A stretch of DNA of 16,892 bases from CBEUVQ01 sp965546615 (GTDB lineage Bacteria; Bacillota; Desulfotomaculia; Desulfotomaculales; Desulfohalotomaculaceae): positions 1 through 16,892 of the forward strand of contig CBEUVQ010000042.1 in assembly GCA_965546615.1 (NCBI GenBank), in the 5' to 3' direction. This document shows, piece by piece, positions 14,094-16,892 of this stretch (its first letter is position 1; the number at the start of each line of letters is the position of its first letter). Made by a program: the position numbers and the translations under genes. The notes beneath the pieces were generated by a model, which was not told where the DNA came from, did not search any database, and saw only the letters and a program-made list of their open reading frames with translations.

Positions 14094-14122
14094 ATTATAG
14101 GAGATAGCAACATTGGTGTCAA
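14094..14122 (-). promoter_or_regulatory. Consensus sigma-A promoter of the XRE-family gene
   Basis: On the - strand, -35 TTGACA (14122-14117), a 17-nt spacer and -10 TATAAT (14099-14094), both perfect. The start would be near 14087, about 37-55 nt before the candidate start codons. Confidence 0.88.
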
Positions 14123-14396
14123 ATGTTAAATTGGTTGATAAAGCAATAATTTATTGTTTGTTAACGATGGATTTCTTAATTTAATGCAGTGCTTTTTGAA
14201 TTGTTTATGTATATAAACAGCAGCTGTGGCGCATATTATAAATACTCCGCTTTGGTGAGTTCTATCTCTCCCCGTCCGGCTTGTGCTGGACATTTTTTTT
14301 GCTTAGATCCGGATTGCTGGATTGGAGCATACATAATCAAGAAATAAATTTTTTTAAAACTATGCAGTTTGCGCTGAATTATTTTTGAAAAAAGAG
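14123..14396. other. Intergenic region without a supported gene
   Basis: AT-rich spacer between the XRE gene promoter and the tRNA-Pro promoter. It holds two short dyads, CAATAA-T-TTATTG (14144-14156) and GTTTAT-gtat-ATAAAC (14203-14218), and the terminator-like hairpin listed separately. I see no open frame with a ribosome binding site. Confidence 0.6.
14274..14300 (+). terminator. Terminator-like hairpin with no upstream gene
   Basis: GTCCGGC / GCTGGAC, a 7-bp stem with one wobble, loop TTGT, followed by A and eight Ts (14293-14300). This is a good intrinsic terminator on the + strand, but the nearest gene upstream is on the other strand, so it may end a short untranslated RNA. Confidence 0.55.
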
Positions 14397-14425
14397 TTGC
14401 ATTATATTAATCTATCTGTTAAAAT
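14397..14425 (+). promoter_or_regulatory. Promoter of tRNA-Pro
   Basis: -35 TTGCAT (14397-14402), a 17-nt spacer, -10 TAAAAT (14420-14425), ending 13 nt before the mature tRNA. Confidence 0.7.
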
Positions 14426-14438
14426 TAATCTTGCGTTT

Positions 14439-14515
14439 CGGGATTTAGCGCAGTTTGGTAGCGCGCCTGCCTTGGGAGCAGGAGGCCGGGGGTTCAAATC
14501 CCTCAATCCCGACCA
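14439..14515 (+). tRNA. tRNA-Pro (anticodon TGG)
   Basis: 77 nt with encoded CCA. Acceptor arm CGGGATT pairs with AATCCCG; D-arm GCGC..GCGC; anticodon stem CTGCC / GGCAG-type around a loop with TGG; T-arm GGGGGTTCAAATCCC. It is a single-gene unit with its own promoter and terminator. Confidence 0.96.
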
Positions 14516-14518
14516 CTA

Positions 14519-14543
14519 ATAAAAGATGCACAGCATCTTTTAT
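14519..14543 (+). terminator. Terminator after tRNA-Pro
   Basis: A perfect 11-bp stem ATAAAAGATGC / GCATCTTTTAT with an ACA loop, then TTTTTT, 4 nt after the tRNA CCA end. Confidence 0.88.
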
Positions 14544-14627
14544 TTTTTGTATCAAATGCCTCAAGTTTGCTTATTATAATAGCAAGAGCAAGGGGCTGGA
14601 AAACAAGTAAAAAATGTTAAAAAGCTC

Positions 14628-14657
14628 TTGACATAAAACTTGTTTTTTTGATACAAT
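14628..14657 (+). promoter_or_regulatory. Promoter of the Glu-Tyr-Gln tRNA unit
   Basis: -35 TTGACA (14628-14633), an 18-nt spacer, -10 TACAAT (14652-14657), 29 nt before the first tRNA. Confidence 0.82.
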
Positions 14658-14686
14658 ACGAATCGTGACATCGCCAAGAGAAATAC

Positions 14687-14762
14687 GGCCCCTTGGTCAA
14701 GTGGTCTAAGACACCGCCCTTTCACGGCGGTAACACGGGTTCGAATCCCGTAGGGGTCACCA
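14687..14762 (+). tRNA. tRNA-Glu (anticodon TTC)
   Basis: 76 nt with encoded CCA. Acceptor GGCCCCT / AGGGGTC (one G-U pair), anticodon arm CCGCC-CTTTCAC-GGCGG with TTC, T-arm CGGGTTCGAATCCCG. Charged Glu-tRNA is also the HemA substrate at the head of the heme pathway encoded earlier in the window. Confidence 0.97.
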
Positions 14763-14768
14763 TTATAT

Positions 14769-14854
14769 GGAGGAGTGCCCGAGCGGCCAAAGGGAGCAGA
14801 CTGTAAATCTGCCGGCGGATGCCTTCGTAGGTTCGAATCCTACCTCCTCCACCA
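14769..14854 (+). tRNA. tRNA-Tyr (anticodon GTA)
   Basis: 86 nt with encoded CCA and a long class II variable arm. Acceptor GGAGGAG / CTCCTCC, anticodon arm GCAGA-CTGTAAA-TCTGC with GTA, T-arm TAGGTTCGAATCCTA. Confidence 0.97.
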
Positions 14855-14866
14855 TAATTTAATTAT

Positions 14867-14941
14867 TGGGGTGTCGCCAAGTGGTAAGGCAGCGGTCTTT
14901 GGAACCGCCATTCGTAGGTTCGAATCCTGCCACCCCAGCCA
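14867..14941 (+). tRNA. tRNA-Gln (anticodon TTG)
   Basis: 75 nt with encoded CCA. Acceptor TGGGGTG / CACCCCA, anticodon arm GCGGT-CTTTGGA-ACCGC with TTG, T-arm with GGTTCGAATCC. Last of the three-tRNA unit. Confidence 0.97.
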
Positions 14942-14944
14942 GCT

Positions 14945-14978
14945 AAGAACCCGCAGGGCATAAGCTTTGCGGGTTCTT
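14945..14978 (+). terminator. Terminator after the tRNA unit
   Basis: An 11-bp stem AAGAACCCGCA (14945-14955) / TGCGGGTTCTT (14968-14978) with a 12-nt loop, followed by TGTTAT. It starts 4 nt after the tRNA-Gln CCA end. The U-tract is short. Confidence 0.82.
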
Positions 14979-15005
14979 TGTTATATACACGATGAAAAAA
15001 ATGTT

Positions 15006-15056
15006 TTATTGTGTGATTTTGGTGTTATAAATTACCTGTTGTCTCAGTCACAATAA
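15006..15056. promoter_or_regulatory. Possible operator half-sites upstream of the adaptor gene
   Basis: TTATTGTG (15006-15013) and its complement CACAATAA (15049-15056) flank a 35-nt stretch that contains GTTATAAAT, a possible -10 region. This lies 38-88 nt before the start codon. No convincing -35 box is seen. Confidence 0.3.
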
Positions 15057-15093
15057 TAGGGATTAACTAACTGATTGTTGGAGGACGAGAAGG

Positions 15094-16338
15094 ATGAGCT
15101 TTAAAATGCTGGAAAAAGTAAAAGGATGGCCTAAATGGATAAAATGGCTGCTGGGATTATTGATGCCGCTGCTGCTGATTGCCGGGGTGGTAACTGCAAA
15201 TCAGGAAGAATCCGGTATTATTTTAACTGCTGAAAAAGTGCAAAAAAGAGATATTGTGCAGAGTGTTATTAGTAACGGAAGGCTGGAATCTGCTGACAAA
15301 CAGGAATTTTTCACACCGGTGGACAGTACATTAATGGAATTATCGGTTGATGTAGGTGACAAAGTTAAGAAGGGCGAACTGCTGGGAAGATTAGATACAT
15401 TGGAATTGGGAAGGCAATATCAAGATGCCAAAGCGAAACTGGCTCAAAGACAAGCTGAGCTGGCTGAGGCTATGGCTTCTGATGACGGATTATCGCTGGC
15501 GGCGGCCGAGGCATTATACGCCAAAGAAAAAAACAACTATGAGCGGATGGAATATTTGTATAAAGAAGGCGCTGTAACCAAACAAGAACTGGAAGATGCA
15601 AAATCAAGCTATGCTCAGGCTGAAGTAAATTATAATGAAGCAAAGATTAGAGCTGCCCAAAATGCTGCTGCCAAAAAAGAAGCATCTATGCAGGCACAAG
15701 TGGATTTGGCAGTGCAGGAGGTGGCTCAAGCCAAAGAAAGGCTCGATTTAGCGACATTTGTTGCCAAAGATGACGGAATTGTGCTGTTTGTAGGGGCGGA
15801 AAAGGGCAATCGAGTACTTGAAGGAAGCAGGCTTTTGGTTGTTGGCAGCGACAAAAAACTTGAAGTAACTGCTAATATCAATGAAATTGATGCGGGAAAT
15901 TTAAAAGTGGGCCAGCCGGCAAAAATTACCTGCATGTCGCTTCCCCAAAAGGAATTTAACGGCAGGGTAACCCGGGTGTCTGAAGCGGCTGTTTCTGATG
16001 AAAAAAGCGGCAGCATAAGTGTTCCCGTTACAATAACTCTTGAAGGTGACACCGGCGGCTTAAAGCCGGGATATACAGTTGATATAAACATTACTACTAT
16101 GGAAAAGAAAAATTGTTTAGTAATCCCGTTTGAATCAATATTAGAAAAAGACGGAGAGAAGATTGTTTATGTAGTGGAAAATGGGATAGCAAAAGAAAGG
16201 AAAGTAAAAACCGAACCGGGTAATGAACTTTACGATATTGTTGTATCCGGCTTGAAAGCGGGAGAAACAGTGATTAAAAATCCGCCGCCAACATTGAAAG
16301 ACGGTGAACCTGTTAATATAGGTGATAAAAATGATTAA
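15094..16338 (+). CDS. Membrane-anchored efflux adaptor (MacA/YknX/HlyD family)
   Basis: A 414-residue membrane-fusion-type protein. One N-terminal membrane anchor (about residues 16-35, IKWLLGLLMPLLLIAGVVTA) with basic residues before it places the rest outside the membrane. A split biotinyl-lipoyl-like domain follows (about 60-105, ESADKQEFFTPVDSTLMELSVDVGDKVKKGELLGRL, resuming at DGIVLFVGAEKGNRVLEGSRLLVV). Between the halves is an Ala/Gln/Glu-rich coiled coil (about 108-222), and after them a beta-barrel and C-terminal domain (KITCMSLPQKEFNGRVTRVSEAA, GLKPGYTVDINI, VIPFESIL). In Bacillota such proteins pair with an ABC ATPase and a permease to export peptides, lipids or drugs; the substrate cannot be predicted. 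GGAGG at 15080-15084 lies 9 nt before the ATG. Its end overlaps the ATPase start by 8 nt. Confidence 0.9.
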   Translation: MSFKMLEKVKGWPKWIKWLLGLLMPLLLIAGVVTANQEESGIILTAEKVQKRDIVQSVISNGRLESADKQEFFTPVDSTLMELSVDVGDKVKKGELLGRLDTLELGRQYQDAKAKLAQRQAELAEAMASDDGLSLAAAEALYAKEKNNYERMEYLYKEGAVTKQELEDAKSSYAQAEVNYNEAKIRAAQNAAAKKEASMQAQVDLAVQEVAQAKERLDLATFVAKDDGIVLFVGAEKGNRVLEGSRLLVVGSDKKLEVTANINEIDAGNLKVGQPAKITCMSLPQKEFNGRVTRVSEAAVSDEKSGSISVPVTITLEGDTGGLKPGYTVDINITTMEKKNCLVIPFESILEKDGEKIVYVVENGIAKERKVKTEPGNELYDIVVSGLKAGETVIKNPPPTLKDGEPVNIGDKND

Positions 16339-16892
16339 GGTCACGAATTTAAAAAAGGTTTATGATACCGGTGCAGTAAAAGTGGAAGCGTTAAAAGGAG
16401 TTTCGTTAACTGTAAAGCAGGGTGAGTTTGTTGCGATTATGGGTCCTTCCGGCTCCGGTAAATCAACGTTAATGAATGTATTGGGTTTATTGGATACCCC
16501 TACCTCGGGCTCCTACCAATTAGATAATGAAGAAGTGTCTGCATTAAATAAAGATGAATTAGCGGAATTAAGAAATAAGAAATTAGGTTTCGTCTTTCAA
16601 ACTTTTAATTTAATACCGGGTTTAAATGCCTTAAAAAATGTTGAACTGCCGATGCTTTATGCGGGATTAAAGCCTAAAGAACGGAAAGCCAGAGCGGTAA
16701 AGGCGTTGGAAAGAGTGGGGTTGAGTGAAAGGCTGTACCACCGCCCCAATGAGCTTTCCGGTGGGCAAAATCAGCGGGTGGCTATTGCCAGGGCGATAGT
16801 TAATCGTCCGGCCGTGTTGATGGCTGATGAACCTACAGGCGCGCTTGATACCCGTACCGGAGAAGAAATAATGGCTATCTTTCAAGAGCTGC
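16331..16892 (+). CDS. ABC transporter ATP-binding protein (MacB/YknY/LolD type), 5' part
   Basis: The first 187 residues, truncated by the window end. Walker A GPSGSGKST (38-46), Q-loop Q90 (VFQTFNL), signature LSGGQ (142-146, reading LSGGQNQRVAIARA where most relatives have LSGGQQQRV), Walker B VLMADE (162-167) with the DEPTGALD motif. The MxNVLGLLDTPTSG stretch is typical of the MacB/LolD/FtsE group of lipoprotein, macrolide and peptide exporters. The ATG at 16331 overlaps the adaptor gene stop, implying translational coupling; AGGTGA is about 7 nt upstream. A permease gene is expected just after the window. Confidence 0.93.
   Translation, partial: MIKVTNLKKVYDTGAVKVEALKGVSLTVKQGEFVAIMGPSGSGKSTLMNVLGLLDTPTSGSYQLDNEEVSALNKDELAELRNKKLGFVFQTFNLIPGLNALKNVELPMLYAGLKPKERKARAVKALERVGLSERLYHRPNELSGGQNQRVAIARAIVNRPAVLMADEPTGALDTRTGEEIMAIFQEL

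Noticed and set aside
14207..14347. A 46-codon open frame (MYINSSCGAYYKYS...) in the intergenic region before the tRNAs
   Set aside because: It has no Shine-Dalgarno, is interrupted by an intrinsic terminator hairpin with a T-run, and its composition is not protein-like.
14775..14963. A 62-codon open frame across tRNA-Tyr and tRNA-Gln
   Set aside because: It translates mature tRNA sequence (the RRFES repeats come from T-arms), has no ribosome binding site, and is a well-known artefact of tRNA clusters.
1..16892. CRISPR arrays, insertion sequences, prophage or plasmid functions
   Set aside because: No regularly spaced direct repeats, transposase or integrase motifs, or phage genes were found on either strand.

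Overview
The window looks like the chromosome of an anaerobic, low-to-mid GC Bacillota (clostridial/Peptococcaceae-like). The evidence is strong AGGAGG-type ribosome binding sites, tRNA genes with encoded CCA ends, the siroheme-dependent (ancient) heme pathway, and a complete [FeFe]-hydrogenase maturation set, which implies anaerobiosis. Genus cannot be read from the sequence alone.

Region 1 (1-7644, + strand) is a tightly packed heme operon: the hemC 3' end, a cobA-hemD fusion, ahbC (radical SAM), hemB, ahbD (radical SAM), ahbA and ahbB (the two siroheme decarboxylase subunits), hemL, and a small YbjQ/UPF0145-family gene. Together these cover glutamate-1-semialdehyde to ALA (HemL), ALA to porphobilinogen (HemB), porphobilinogen to uroporphyrinogen III (HemC, HemD domain), methylation to precorrin-2 (CobA domain), and siroheme to didecarboxysiroheme to Fe-coproporphyrin III to heme (AhbAB, AhbC, AhbD). 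The precorrin-2 dehydrogenase/ferrochelatase and HemA steps would have to lie upstream of the window or elsewhere. The operon ends at a 16-bp bidirectional terminator shared with a convergent stand-alone cheW (7643-8062, - strand).

Region 2 (8237-12595, + strand) is the [FeFe]-hydrogenase maturation operon: a TM1266-type small ACT-fold regulator, hydF, hydE and hydG. It starts from a near-consensus promoter followed by a roughly 175-nt leader. The leader contains an intrinsic terminator whose 5' arm can pair instead with two upstream segments. This is the architecture of a transcription attenuator or riboswitch, and I do not recognise its class. No hydrogenase structural gene (hydA) is in the window.

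Region 3 (12605-14122, - strand) holds the membrane zinc protease htpX and a small XRE-type regulator. The htpX promoter is overlapped by a 13+13 bp perfect inverted repeat, and its leader carries a strong Shine-Dalgarno followed by an ATG-TAA start-stop element.

Region 4 (14397-14978) has four tRNA genes, Pro(TGG) on its own promoter and Glu(TTC)-Tyr(GTA)-Gln(TTG) as a second unit, each unit with its own terminator. Region 5 (15094-16892) begins a MacA/YknX-like adaptor and MacB/YknY-like ABC ATPase operon, cut off by the window edge.
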